Below, piece by piece: positions 55,748-64,000 of a stretch of 64,000 nucleotides of DNA. Source of the DNA: Woeseiaceae bacterium (GTDB taxonomy: Bacteria; Pseudomonadota; Gammaproteobacteria; Steroidobacterales; Woeseiaceae); NCBI GenBank assembly GCA_028227395.1, contig JAOIZZ010000006.1, forward strand, positions 34,488 through 98,487, given 5' to 3'. The notes under the pieces are model-generated. The model saw only the letters and a program-made list of their open reading frames with translations, ran no database searches and was not told the origin of the DNA. A program made the translations under genes and the position numbers. The stretch's first letter is position 1, and each line of letters begins with the position of its first letter.

Positions 55748-56749
55748 ATGTCAGCCCAGTTTTTCTTTGCTTTAATCCCACTTTCTATTTTTACATTTCT
55801 TCTGTTTTTGTATCTCATGAGGATCGCTTCTTATGATAGGAGAAAAAATCATACTCGAGCAACATTAGCATTGCCCAGTTATGATCAGGTCTCAGATTCT
55901 TTCTCTTTATGCACGATTAAAATTAAAGACAAATGTTTTAGGGCGAGAATTCATAACTTACAAGGCAAAGGTGATGCAATTATTTTATTGCATGGATGGC
56001 CGCAATCATCAATATCTTGGCAGCCTTTTTTTGATGCTACAAAGGACCTAGATTATAAAATTATTGCTTTCGATCAAAGAGGGTATAGTCCTGGAGCAAG
56101 GCCAAATGATATTCAAGATTATACTAGCGATAAATTAGTCGAAGATGTCTTTTCTATTGCTGATGAGCTGAATATCCATCGCTTTCATCTTGCTGGCCAT
56201 GATTGGGGTGCTGCAATTGGATGGGCGGCTGTGATGTCACAGCCAAAAAGAATTTTATCTTGGACGGCCTTATCCATCCCTCATTCATTGGCTTTTTTTG
56301 AGGCACTTCGAGTTGATAAAGAGCAAAAGAAAAAGAGTCGTTATATCATATTATTTGGAATGCGATGGTTGCCTGAGCTTTTATTAATGACAAGCAAATT
56401 TTTTGTATTAAGATCAATAATATTTCGTTGGATGCCAAAATTACATAGACAAGAATATCTGACAATTCTCTCTGAACCTGGCGCTCTTACGGCTACATTA
56501 AATTGGTATCGAGCGATAGGGATGAGTAAGAAATTTCACTATAATCCTGATATTAAATTACCAGTATTATTTATTTGGGGTAATCGTGATCCCGCTATAA
56601 GCAAGCAAGCAATATCTTTACAAGATCAATATATCAAAGGAGTTTATAAAAAAATTGAACTGGATGCAGGCCACTGGTTACTTGAGAGAAGATCAAAATT
56701 AGTGATAGATAATATGTTGAAACATATTGCTAGCGTAGCAAAAGATTAG
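55748..56749 (+). CDS. Alpha/beta hydrolase, epoxide hydrolase-like, membrane-anchored
   Basis: A 333-residue protein with one N-terminal membrane helix (about residues 3-25) and an alpha/beta hydrolase domain. The oxyanion motif is LLHGWPQSSISW, the nucleophile motif is AGHDWGAAIGW (Asp nucleophile, as in epoxide hydrolases and haloalkane dehalogenases), and the catalytic histidine is in AGHWLLER. The ATG at 55748 is chosen; the frame also has a TTG at 55736. Substrate unknown. Its stop codon overlaps the stop of the convergent oxidase gene. Confidence 0.8.
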   Translation: MSAQFFFALIPLSIFTFLLFLYLMRIASYDRRKNHTRATLALPSYDQVSDSFSLCTIKIKDKCFRARIHNLQGKGDAIILLHGWPQSSISWQPFFDATKDLDYKIIAFDQRGYSPGARPNDIQDYTSDKLVEDVFSIADELNIHRFHLAGHDWGAAIGWAAVMSQPKRILSWTALSIPHSLAFFEALRVDKEQKKKSRYIILFGMRWLPELLLMTSKFFVLRSIIFRWMPKLHRQEYLTILSEPGALTATLNWYRAIGMSKKFHYNPDIKLPVLFIWGNRDPAISKQAISLQDQYIKGVYKKIELDAGHWLLERRSKLVIDNMLKHIASVAKD

Positions 56750-57897
56750 ACACGTAGGTTGTCAAAGATATTTTTATTATCCTCTATAATACGTTCCGTG
56801 ACTTCTGCTTCTGGATTGCGTGACCAATCGTCTTTTTGGCTAGAACCACCAAGGAGTATCTCCCCTGCCCGAGGGAACATATAAGTGACATCTGATCCAC
56901 CGCCAACAGTCAGATAATCTATAGCTGGATCTGGAGGAATAAATACCAATTGCCCCTTTACTGGTGTCAATTCATCATCATTAAATAATGCTTTAGAGCC
57001 TAATCCTGTACAGTTAAAAATCGTATTTTCCTGCAGCGAAAGAATATCATCTAGATTTGTAAAATTTCTGATTTTAAAGTGGCCCCCCGTTAAAAGAAAG
57101 TCATCTCGGACACGCCTTAAGAATGTAGCTGGTTCGATAATCATAGTGACTGTTCGTTTAACAAAATCAACTGGAAATGGATGCTCATGAGGCTGAAGAT
57201 CAGCAACTGATGAGAAAAGTTCAGGGAGTTCTCTAAGATAATACGAATCTTTAATTTTTTGATTACCTAGATAATAGTTTTCAAGAAAACGAATTCCATA
57301 ATTAGCGCCACTTAAATTCTGATAAGCATGATGGGAGATGCGTGAGGCATATTTATATTGCTGTTCAAATGCTTTAGAGGCAACCCCTTCCTCAAATACA
57401 CTCGTTGGTGCCCATTGACCTGCTCCTACATTGGATACAGAGTGTCTCGAGATATCTCGTGTATAAATGGTTACATTCCATCCAGCATCTTGGAGTAATC
57501 TAGCAGTGGTAAGACCCATTATACCACTACCTATTACAGCAGCATGATTAATAGGTAGTCCTGCTGTTTGATGAACCGCCAAAGCAGATGAGCCCCATGA
57601 TAATGAAATACCACCTCCACCATGACCATAATTATGGATAATTTTTTTCTCATCATACTCTTCTCGTTTTACTACAAAACCAGAGGGACGATATGGTCTT
57701 AGGCCTACAATGACACGCACTATTTTATTACGAGCTATGCGTGGAGCATAGAATGGTGTTCTAGAATGTGGACGCTCATAATTCTTATTTAAAATTGAAG
57801 ATATATCTGAACATGCACTTAAGGATGAGACTGCACCCAATGAGCCAAGTGTTTTAATTACTTGACGACGCGTGGTATTAATTGTGGAGTTATTCAT
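56746..57897 (-). CDS. Tat lipoprotein, D-amino-acid oxidase family with permuted domain order
   Basis: A 383-residue exported flavoprotein. The Tat motif is TRRQVIK (residues 9-15), followed by a lipobox LSAC with Cys29. The sequence then reads GLRPYRP (65-71) and HNYGHGGGG (88-96) with SLSWGSSA. In normal D-amino-acid oxidases those elements are the last part of the protein. Only afterwards comes the Rossmann FAD motif GSGIMGLTTA (123 on). The protein ends soon after FPRAGEILLGGSSQKDDW. The order is that of a circular permutation, with all expected parts present. The likely function is oxidation of D-amino acids or similar amines at the outer face of a membrane. ATG at 57897 has GGA upstream; a TTG at 57909 is less likely. 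Confidence 0.82.
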   Translation of the reverse strand: MNNSTINTTRRQVIKTLGSLGAVSSLSACSDISSILNKNYERPHSRTPFYAPRIARNKIVRVIVGLRPYRPSGFVVKREEYDEKKIIHNYGHGGGGISLSWGSSALAVHQTAGLPINHAAVIGSGIMGLTTARLLQDAGWNVTIYTRDISRHSVSNVGAGQWAPTSVFEEGVASKAFEQQYKYASRISHHAYQNLSGANYGIRFLENYYLGNQKIKDSYYLRELPELFSSVADLQPHEHPFPVDFVKRTVTMIIEPATFLRRVRDDFLLTGGHFKIRNFTNLDDILSLQENTIFNCTGLGSKALFNDDELTPVKGQLVFIPPDPAIDYLTVGGGSDVTYMFPRAGEILLGGSSQKDDWSRNPEAEVTERIIEDNKNIFDNLRV

Positions 57898-57996
57898 AGT
57901 GCCGTCCAAAATTATAATGATCCATAGATTATTTGTTTATAAATTAACTTATATTGATTAAACTGCTTTATCAAATTAAATTGGTAATCATCCATT

Positions 57997-58818
57997 ATGT
58001 TTACATATATAGACCCTGAGATTCGTGGCCGTCTTCTAGAGCGAGGAAAGCTAGTTACCATTAATTACGATGGTAAGATCATTGATTCAAGTTCTGACTT
58101 AAGCATCGAGAGTCATGCAATTAGCATTCTAGGCCCAATCCCGTTGCCGATATTAAATATGAGCTGTGAAACTACAGTCGATTGGTATGCTTGTGTGCGT
58201 CATACTGAACTCAACAAAGTTGAAGAGCTAGCTAATGAACTTCGTGACAGTGAAGGAAAGAATTCCTTTGCTATATTAGCATCCTCAATGGCTGTTAATA
58301 GTGTTCTAGTTATGGGTGATAACTCCAAATGGCAAAATCCATTGATTCGAGTTCATTCTAGTTGTTTAACTGGAGATGTATTTGGTTCTGGAAGATGTGA
58401 ATGTGGACCACAATTAGATATGTCATTGGCGAACATTAAAGATGATGAGTCAGGTGGTATGGTGGTTTACATGTCGGGACATGAAGGTAGAGGTATTGGT
58501 TTGTGGGCCAAAGCGGCTACTTATTTATTGCAAGATGACGGAGAAGATACTTATCAAGCAAATCGCTCGCTCGGTCTAGAAGAAGATTCACGTGACTTTG
58601 TAGATGCAGCCATTTTAATAAAATATTTTAATGGCTCTCAGCCTTTTAGATTAATGACCAATAACCCAAAAAAAATTAATGATTTAAAATATTTTGGTTT
58701 AGATAAAATTACACCGGTTAAACATCTGATTGGTATCACAGATAAAAATCGAAATTATCTTTCAGCAAAACAAAATTGGGGTCACCATTTGGATGATAAT
58801 GACCTCAAAAAAGAATAA
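57997..58818 (+). CDS. ribA: GTP cyclohydrolase II
   Basis: A 273-residue protein with the RibA core. The zinc cysteines are in HSSCLTGDVFGSGRCECG, the GTP and catalytic region is SGHEGRGIGLWAK, and the guanine/phosphate segment is RLMTNNPKKI. It is longer than E. coli RibA (196) because of an N-terminal extension of about 60-70 residues, which does not look like a RibB domain. The core motif KIRAY is changed to KAATY, so a paralogue function is not excluded. It begins riboflavin synthesis, relevant to the many flavoproteins here. Confidence 0.82.
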   Translation: MFTYIDPEIRGRLLERGKLVTINYDGKIIDSSSDLSIESHAISILGPIPLPILNMSCETTVDWYACVRHTELNKVEELANELRDSEGKNSFAILASSMAVNSVLVMGDNSKWQNPLIRVHSSCLTGDVFGSGRCECGPQLDMSLANIKDDESGGMVVYMSGHEGRGIGLWAKAATYLLQDDGEDTYQANRSLGLEEDSRDFVDAAILIKYFNGSQPFRLMTNNPKKINDLKYFGLDKITPVKHLIGITDKNRNYLSAKQNWGHHLDDNDLKKE

Positions 58819-59631
58819 TTATTGACGCCAGAGTCTGATATTTTCAGGATTATTTTCGAAATCAGATCTAAATGGGTTGATGTCTATACCACCGCGTCGA
58901 TTATAACGAGCATAAACAGTCAATTGATTAGTTTGACAAAGCTTCTTAATATCCATGAAAATCTTCTCTACACAGGCTTCATGAAAGTCATTGTGACCTC
59001 GATAAGAATTGATATAGCTTAATAAGCCACCGCGATAAATCTTTTTGCCTTTGTACTTTATTATGATTGTGCCGGTATCTGGTTGATTAGTGACAGGGCA
59101 ATTAGTTCTCAAGATCTCTGAATACAATAATTCCTCACTATGAATATCATTCTCAGTTTTTAGAGTTTCAGTCGTTACTTTTGAATGAGTGAAGTTAGCA
59201 TTTTCTTGATCTATAGAATGACCTTCATTTGAATTGATCTGATTCTTTTCGTTATCTTTAGTTGATGAAATTAATACCTTTACATCACTATTGGTCAGCT
59301 GAGATAAATCATGTTTAATAAGATCGGTAGCAATTGACGGTGATTGAAATTGATTATTTGAGAAAGTATTTAGGTACAGTTTTAATGACTTAGATTCTAC
59401 GATATTTTCCGAGTTTGCGGAAAATAAGATTGTAAGCTTACCAATATGCGGTCTTCTCGAGTCATCGAGCCAAGAAAATTCCCAAGCATTCCATATATCA
59501 ACTCCTTGAAATATGAGATCTCCGTCTACCATATACTCTGCCCGATTTTCTTTTCTGCTTATTGCAAAAAGTAAATCGGGCGAATATGAGTTTGGATAAC
59601 GAGTATCTTTCCCTAGCGGGTTGTCATTCAA
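58819..59631 (-). CDS. queF: NADPH-dependent 7-cyano-7-deazaguanine reductase (QueF, long type)
   Basis: A 270-residue two-domain QueF like that of E. coli. The nucleophilic Cys and the catalytic Asp are in NCPVTNQPD, followed by FHEACVEKIF and YARYNRRGGIDINPFRS. It reduces preQ0 to preQ1 for queuosine in tRNA. The only in-frame start is a TTG at 59631, with AAGG 10 bases upstream. The middle linker (about residues 115-150) is unusually rich in N, S, E and K. It is 14 bases after the lipoprotein gene on the same strand. Confidence 0.93.
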   Translation of the reverse strand: MNDNPLGKDTRYPNSYSPDLLFAISRKENRAEYMVDGDLIFQGVDIWNAWEFSWLDDSRRPHIGKLTILFSANSENIVESKSLKLYLNTFSNNQFQSPSIATDLIKHDLSQLTNSDVKVLISSTKDNEKNQINSNEGHSIDQENANFTHSKVTTETLKTENDIHSEELLYSEILRTNCPVTNQPDTGTIIIKYKGKKIYRGGLLSYINSYRGHNDFHEACVEKIFMDIKKLCQTNQLTVYARYNRRGGIDINPFRSDFENNPENIRLWRQ

Positions 59632-59645
59632 TACAATAACACCTT

Positions 59646-61307
59646 CTAGAATCGCGAAGATGTAAGTGTTACATCCGCATTAGCCCAAATAATATCAAAG
59701 CGCTGCTGTATCTCACTAAAATCTTTGTCTTGTGCTTTTAATGCTTCAATGAGTCCATACATTGCCCATCCATTTCTGGGATATCGTTTTAAATTTTCTT
59801 TAAAAACACCCTCGGCCTTATTAGAGTCGCCCGCTGCTAGTAGGGCTTTACCAAGTGATAATCTAGTAGGGTAATACCAGAAGGGCGGTTCTGTATATGG
59901 CAGTTTATCCTGAATTAAAACGGCTTTAGTGAATTGGACGATGGCTTCAGAAGTATTATTTTCAGCCATAGCTATTTCACCCAATGCTAGAGAATCAGCG
60001 ATATTCAAAAGCATTGAGGCAGGATAATAAATGGAATCAAGATGCATTACATCGTCCGTATCTTTGTATTCACCGAGCATAGCCCGCTCTTTTTTGGCCA
60101 TTTCTAATTCACCGATATTAGCAAAAGCTACAGCGCGCGTGTAATGCCAAATACCATTCGCATATTCTAATCTTTCAGCCGGTGCTGGTTGTTGCAATAC
60201 TTCATTCCAGCGACCAAATTGAACTAGTGATTGCATTGGAATGGTTTTAAAAAATTCCACTCCTGGAAACTGATCAATCATTTCAATCCTAACGTTTTTT
60301 GCAACTTTCTCGCCTGCTTCGATGGCTACTTCGCTTCTTCCCTCCATACTTGAAGAAGCCCATAAAAAGTGAATATTATGGGGATAGTAGGCAGCAGGAT
60401 AGAACCCCTGTGCGTTACAAGCAGCAATATAAGCCTCATCAACTGCAGCTGCCATTTCATTCGATTTTGAGGCGTCTGCATAACGACCTAAACGCCAATA
60501 TATATGAGATGGCATATGTACAAGGTGTCCAGCACCAGGCACTAGATCAAGCAAAATATCAGCCGAAGCCTCAGCTCGTTCTGGCTTTGAAGATGATTCT
60601 ACCGCATGTATGTACAGATGGATTGCCATAGGGTGAGCTGGATTCCTAGCCAGTACCTCTTCAAGCTTATTGATTGCTTCGATAGTAAGGGGCTTTGGGT
60701 TATCTTCATCAATCCAATAATTCCATGGCATGGTATTCATGAGTGATTCAGCAAATAAAGAAGCCGCATCATCATCCTGGGGATATTTATGTGACAAAGA
60801 GCGCATCGCTTCAGCATAAGCTTGATCTAATGGCGCTCTAGGTGAAGAGAGGTCACCATTATATCTTTCGGCTAATGCATCTATATAGTCACGCTCTTTT
60901 TGAGAGACATTTTCTTTAAGTGATATGGCTTTTTGTATTGCTATAAATGCAGCTTCACGATCTTGATCTGCCATAATAACTGCACCATTACTGGTTACAT
61001 TGATATTGGGACCTAGTGCTAGAGCTTCACCCCAGAAACACATAGCACATTCTGGATCTAAAGTTTGAGCAGCTCTGAATGAGCGCGCCGATTCAGCATG
61101 ATTGAAAGCGAAATCAATGGTTAAGCCTTGATCGAAGTATCTTTGTACATATGGATCTTTTGTGGAGATCGGATGAATGTGATTGCCCATATTCTCAAAA
61201 AGAGGTGCTCCTGCACGTGTCACCAGATCATTTAAGCTTTCTTCAGAAGAGCAACTTCCAATAAATACTAAGGTTAAGATCAATAATATAGATTTAAATT
61301 TATTCAT
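59646..61307 (-). CDS. Lipoprotein with TPR-like repeats and His motifs, family A copy 2
   Basis: A 553-residue lipoprotein (lipobox IGSC, Cys near 19). It is a paralogue of the protein at 34518-36242. Shared blocks include DPECAMCFWGEALALG, AIHLYIHAVESSSKPE, HLVHMPSHIYWRLG, YPHNIHFLW and the C-terminal LTSSRF. Regions between the blocks have diverged strongly, so the conserved His and Cys residues are probably functional. It begins a leftward pair with queF. Function unknown. Confidence 0.78.
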   Translation of the reverse strand: MNKFKSILLILTLVFIGSCSSEESLNDLVTRAGAPLFENMGNHIHPISTKDPYVQRYFDQGLTIDFAFNHAESARSFRAAQTLDPECAMCFWGEALALGPNINVTSNGAVIMADQDREAAFIAIQKAISLKENVSQKERDYIDALAERYNGDLSSPRAPLDQAYAEAMRSLSHKYPQDDDAASLFAESLMNTMPWNYWIDEDNPKPLTIEAINKLEEVLARNPAHPMAIHLYIHAVESSSKPERAEASADILLDLVPGAGHLVHMPSHIYWRLGRYADASKSNEMAAAVDEAYIAACNAQGFYPAAYYPHNIHFLWASSSMEGRSEVAIEAGEKVAKNVRIEMIDQFPGVEFFKTIPMQSLVQFGRWNEVLQQPAPAERLEYANGIWHYTRAVAFANIGELEMAKKERAMLGEYKDTDDVMHLDSIYYPASMLLNIADSLALGEIAMAENNTSEAIVQFTKAVLIQDKLPYTEPPFWYYPTRLSLGKALLAAGDSNKAEGVFKENLKRYPRNGWAMYGLIEALKAQDKDFSEIQQRFDIIWANADVTLTSSRF

Positions 61308-61351
61308 TGTATTTCCTTGTATTGGAGCGATTAGTAAAGGCAGGGCATTTA

Positions 61352-61804
61352 CTATTCTAAGTCAAGAATTAGATCCCATTCCTTTTTACCCACTGGAATG
61401 ACAGACAATCGATTGCCTTTTTGGTTTAATCGAAAATCTTGCAACTGCTCATGTGCTTTTAGTTCTTTTAGAGAAATTTCGCGTTTTAGTTTTCGTTTAT
61501 ATTTTACATCGACCAATAACCAACGAGGATTTTTTGGATCACTTTTACCATCAAAATATTTTGATTCAGGATCAAATTGAGTTATATCGGGATAAGCTCC
61601 ACTTACTATAGTCATCAAACCAGTTATTGCAGGTATTTTGCAGTTGGAGTGATAAAAAAAAGCAATGTCACCTATTTGCATCTGATCACGAAACATATTT
61701 CTAACTTGATAGTTTCGAATACCGTCCCATGGTTCTTGCTTGTCTCTTTTTAGATCATCGATACCATAGACATCAGGTTCTGATTTCATTAACCAATAAG
61801 CCAT
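61352..61804 (-). CDS. EVE domain protein (thymocyte nuclear protein 1-like)
   Basis: A 150-residue single-domain protein. Landmarks are WLMKSEPDVYGIDDL, WDGIRNYQVRNMFRDQMQIGD and FFYHSNCKIPAITGLM. EVE/PUA-like domains bind modified bases. In single-domain form they are common in proteobacteria as small accessory proteins. No restriction partner is present. It is 44 bases upstream of the lipoprotein gene. Confidence 0.9.
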   Translation of the reverse strand: MAYWLMKSEPDVYGIDDLKRDKQEPWDGIRNYQVRNMFRDQMQIGDIAFFYHSNCKIPAITGLMTIVSGAYPDITQFDPESKYFDGKSDPKNPRWLLVDVKYKRKLKREISLKELKAHEQLQDFRLNQKGNRLSVIPVGKKEWDLILDLE

Positions 61805-61857
61805 TTTTTACCTATAAAAATTTAACAATTTATTGAGTCGTATTTTTAATAAAAGCG

Positions 61858-61886
61858 ACCTCATAAGTAATATACAATCATGAGGT
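61858..61886 (-). terminator. Probable terminator after the porin gene
   Basis: ACCTCAT (61858-61864) and ATGAGGT (61880-61886) form a 7-bp stem with a 15-base loop. On the minus strand the hairpin is followed by CGCTTTTATT. The long loop makes it weaker than the terminator at 34465. It lies between the porin and EVE genes, both leftward. Confidence 0.45.
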
Positions 61887-61919
61887 TTCTTTTAAAAGTT
61901 TTAAGTGGTTTTTGCTTCT

Positions 61920-63002
61920 TTAAAATCTAAACCCTAAATCTATTTGAACACGGCTATAATCAATTTCTTCTGTTTTAGAAGGTTTATATTTTGACATGAT
62001 TATAGTTCCACCAAGAGTTATATTATCCCTCAAGGTATATCTGCTTCTTATTAGATGTCCGTCAGAATCTGTGTTCCCGCCTGCGAAATCCGAGTCTGAG
62101 AAAGAACCTATTAAAGCGTCTTTTTCGGTATTATGATAAGCATAACCAATTTGTTTATCACCGCGCTTCTTACTTGAACCGACGTTGATCCCAAAAGAAT
62201 AAGCTTTGTTATTATTCGCCGCGGCAGAATTATTTATAACTTCTAAGTGAAAAGTAGTCGGCCATTGAGCAATAACAGTTTTTATTTCTGAGAAAAATTC
62301 AAATAAATTATAATCGAAAAGATAGTTTCCCTCAGAATCTAAGCTATTTCCCTTAGCTTTGTAGAAGGGAGAATTACCTTGTGAATTATAATCATAATAA
62401 CCAACTCCGGTAATTATAGATGTAACATTAGAGAGATTAAATTTCTTTCCTGCTTGCAATGAATGCAGAATTGTATCGTTTTTTTCTGATCCTTGATCAA
62501 TTATAATATAACCACTATTTACAAATACTTCATTAGCATTGAAAGTCCCAAAGACTCCCTCTGGGTTTAAATCGTTATCCCATAATAGATTATTTCCACC
62601 TGCAGTAAACCATGGCATTTTCATTTTACCACCCATGATTTGTAATTTTTCATTTACTCTCCAGTTTGCAAAGGCTCTGCCTATTCCTATTCCTTTGCCA
62701 GAAGCATTTTTTCCAAAAGTTTGATTTGATGAAACAGGATCATCAATGCCTGTTTCAAATCTAAAAACCAATTCAACATCATCAGAGATATTCGTGGACA
62801 AACCTAACCTAGTTCTGAATCTTTCTCGTTCATTGTCGTTACCAGGATTTTTGTAAATACCTTCCCATCTGAGTCTGGTATCCCCTTTGAATGAAATATT
62901 GTCATACCATTTTGATTTGATTGGATCTGCGGGTAATATATGTGGAATAAATAACGAAGTAATAGCTAGTATATTTAATATAAAGAGTTTTAGTTTACTC
63001 AT
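61920..63002 (-). CDS. Outer-membrane porin-like beta-barrel
   Basis: A 360-residue protein with a signal peptide (residues 1-25, ending ILPAD). The body is a succession of amphipathic strands (DTRLRWEGIY, ERFRTRLGLS, ELVFRFETG, IQIDLGFRF), and the C-terminal residue is Phe as in many outer-membrane proteins. It resembles putative porins of marine bacteria. Its ATG overlaps the phosphate transporter's stop by one base, so the two are translationally coupled. Phosphate or another anion as cargo is an inference from this coupling. Confidence 0.75.
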   Translation of the reverse strand: MSKLKLFILNILAITSLFIPHILPADPIKSKWYDNISFKGDTRLRWEGIYKNPGNDNERERFRTRLGLSTNISDDVELVFRFETGIDDPVSSNQTFGKNASGKGIGIGRAFANWRVNEKLQIMGGKMKMPWFTAGGNNLLWDNDLNPEGVFGTFNANEVFVNSGYIIIDQGSEKNDTILHSLQAGKKFNLSNVTSIITGVGYYDYNSQGNSPFYKAKGNSLDSEGNYLFDYNLFEFFSEIKTVIAQWPTTFHLEVINNSAAANNNKAYSFGINVGSSKKRGDKQIGYAYHNTEKDALIGSFSDSDFAGGNTDSDGHLIRSRYTLRDNITLGGTIIMSKYKPSKTEEIDYSRVQIDLGFRF

Positions 63003-64000
63003 TAGCTAAAAATTCCTTTCATCGTGAAGAAGAATATTATAGATAGTCCAGCCCCAACTGGTAATGTCACGAGCCAGGATAGAAAGATTCTGCCAACCAC
63101 ATTTAAATCAATAGCTGAAAGCCCTCTTGCAAGTCCTACACCAAGAACTGCCCCTACCAATGTATGAGTAGTTGATATTGGAAGTCCGGTTCCAGAGGCA
63201 AGAACAACAGTCGTTGCAGCAGCAAGTTCTGCAGCAAAGCCACGACTAGGTGTGAGCTCAGTAATATTTTTGCCAATTGTTTCTATGACTTTGTAACCGA
63301 GCATTGCTAATCCTGCAATAATACCTATACCACCAACCAGTAGGATCCACCAAGGCATGGTAGATTTGGATGCAATTTCACCTCCCGATTGAACAACACT
63401 AACTATAGCTGCAAGCGGACCTACCGCATTTGCAACATCATTTGAACCGTGAGCAAAAGCCATCGCACAAGCAGTAAATATCATTAAAACGGCAAATACT
63501 CGCTCCACACCATCAAATGTAACATCACCTCTTTGCTGCGAAATATTTTTAACTCTTTTGAGAAGTAAAGATCCTAAAAGAGCAATTGCAACACCAATTA
63601 AAATTGAATATTGCAAGCTTTCTGTGAAATTTAGATCTAATCCTACGTGCTTTAGACCTTTTAATAAGGTAACCATTGAAATAACAAAACCAACTAAAAA
63701 CATATATGCGGGTACATATTTTTTGGCATTTCGGAAAGGGTCATCGGTATTTAATATTAGATGTTGTACTGTTCTGAATATCAAAAAAGAAATTGTTCCT
63801 GCCATCAAAGGTGAGACGATCCAACTTGAAACTATTGATATTACTTTGTCCCAACTGACAGCATCAACACTAATTCCTACAGCAGCAAAACCGACAATTG
63901 CTCCAACAATAGAGTGAGTTGTAGAAACGGGCCAGCCATTATAGGAAGCAATAAGTAACCATGATCCGGCCGCTAACAATGAAGCAAGCATTCCGAATAC
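63002..64000 (-). CDS. Inorganic phosphate transporter, PiT family, cut at the right edge
   Basis: The visible C-terminal part (about 332 residues) is a polytopic membrane protein. The PiT family signatures are present twice: GWPVSTTHSIVGAIVGFAAV near the edge and GTGLPISTTHTLVGAVLGVG near the C-terminus, the internal repeat of the family. FAHGSNDVANAVGPLAAI is the other conserved block. The start lies beyond position 64000; the M at 63991 is internal to the family alignment. The family carries phosphate with H+ or Na+. Confidence 0.9.
   Translation of the reverse strand, partial: VFGMLASLLAAGSWLLIASYNGWPVSTTHSIVGAIVGFAAVGISVDAVSWDKVISIVSSWIVSPLMAGTISFLIFRTVQHLILNTDDPFRNAKKYVPAYMFLVGFVISMVTLLKGLKHVGLDLNFTESLQYSILIGVAIALLGSLLLKRVKNISQQRGDVTFDGVERVFAVLMIFTACAMAFAHGSNDVANAVGPLAAIVSVVQSGGEIASKSTMPWWILLVGGIGIIAGLAMLGYKVIETIGKNITELTPSRGFAAELAAATTVVLASGTGLPISTTHTLVGAVLGVGLARGLSAIDLNVVGRIFLSWLVTLPVGAGLSIIFFFTMKGIFS

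Noticed and set aside
58819..61804. QueF plus EVE protein as a DNA-modification or phage-defence island
   Set aside because: QueF of this type serves tRNA queuosine synthesis and the EVE protein is a common solo protein; no transferase, nuclease or phage gene is present.

Overview
The window is AT-rich, gene-dense DNA with no tRNA, rRNA, CRISPR array, transposase or phage gene that I could find. The longest stretch between genes is about 210 bases (52879-53089), so no stretch of 300 bases lacks a gene. The adjacent fabA-fabB pair, the long E. coli-type QueF, the AAHS, OPA and NSS transporters, and many Tat and lipoprotein signals point to a heterotrophic gammaproteobacterium. The lone sulfatase, the sodium-coupled transporters (SSS, NSS, NhaC) and the PQQ dehydrogenase suggest a marine one. 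I cannot name the genus. Several genes start with GTG or TTG behind good ribosome binding sites.

Region 1 (1-10208) is an aromatic ring-cleavage locus. A divergent promoter region with a perfect 12-base palindrome separates a leftward pair (DapA-family aldolase, then a fumarylacetoacetase-family gene cut by the window edge) from a rightward, translationally coupled operon. That operon encodes HpaF-like isomerase, HpaE-like semialdehyde dehydrogenase, a LigA/LigB extradiol dioxygenase, an AhpD-like protein, an AAHS aromatic-acid importer and an IclR regulator. Two paralogous four-helix membrane proteins, an MFS exporter and a second extradiol dioxygenase (MhpB type) follow. The set looks like a homoprotocatechuate-type meta pathway built with a protocatechuate-type dioxygenase.

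Region 2 (10311-13485) holds a HupE/UreJ-like membrane protein, a membrane-anchored partner and a secreted sulfatase. Region 3 (13644-26275) looks like amine and aldehyde metabolism: aldehyde dehydrogenase, an NRAMP-fold transporter without the usual metal motif, a ThDP enzyme, a Tat-exported spermidine-dehydrogenase-like flavoprotein, a free-standing M23-like domain, an SSS symporter, NhaC, a PuuB-like oxidase and a TrxR-like ferredoxin-NADP reductase.

Region 4 (26298-34439) contains five consecutive exported proteins: amidohydrolase, PQQ dehydrogenase with cytochrome c, M24 peptidase, Tat-exported PLP aminotransferase and an NHL propeller. A strong bidirectional terminator closes it. Region 5 (34518-52878) is rich in enzymes for D-amino acids, peptides and N-methyl compounds: amino-acid racemase, D-cysteine desulfhydrase-like enzyme, DmpA-like peptidase, two FAD oxidoreductases coupled to a GcvT-like protein, cupin, amidohydrolase, NSS transporter and a DadA-like dehydrogenase.

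Region 6 (53090-64000) is closer to housekeeping: fabA, fabB, S-formylglutathione hydrolase, an epoxide-hydrolase-like enzyme, ribA, queF, an EVE protein, a porin and a PiT phosphate transporter cut by the right edge. Within it lies the most unusual gene I found, a Tat-lipoprotein D-amino-acid-oxidase-family protein (56746-57897). Its usual C-terminal flavin-site segment lies before the Rossmann motif, which is the layout of a circular permutation.
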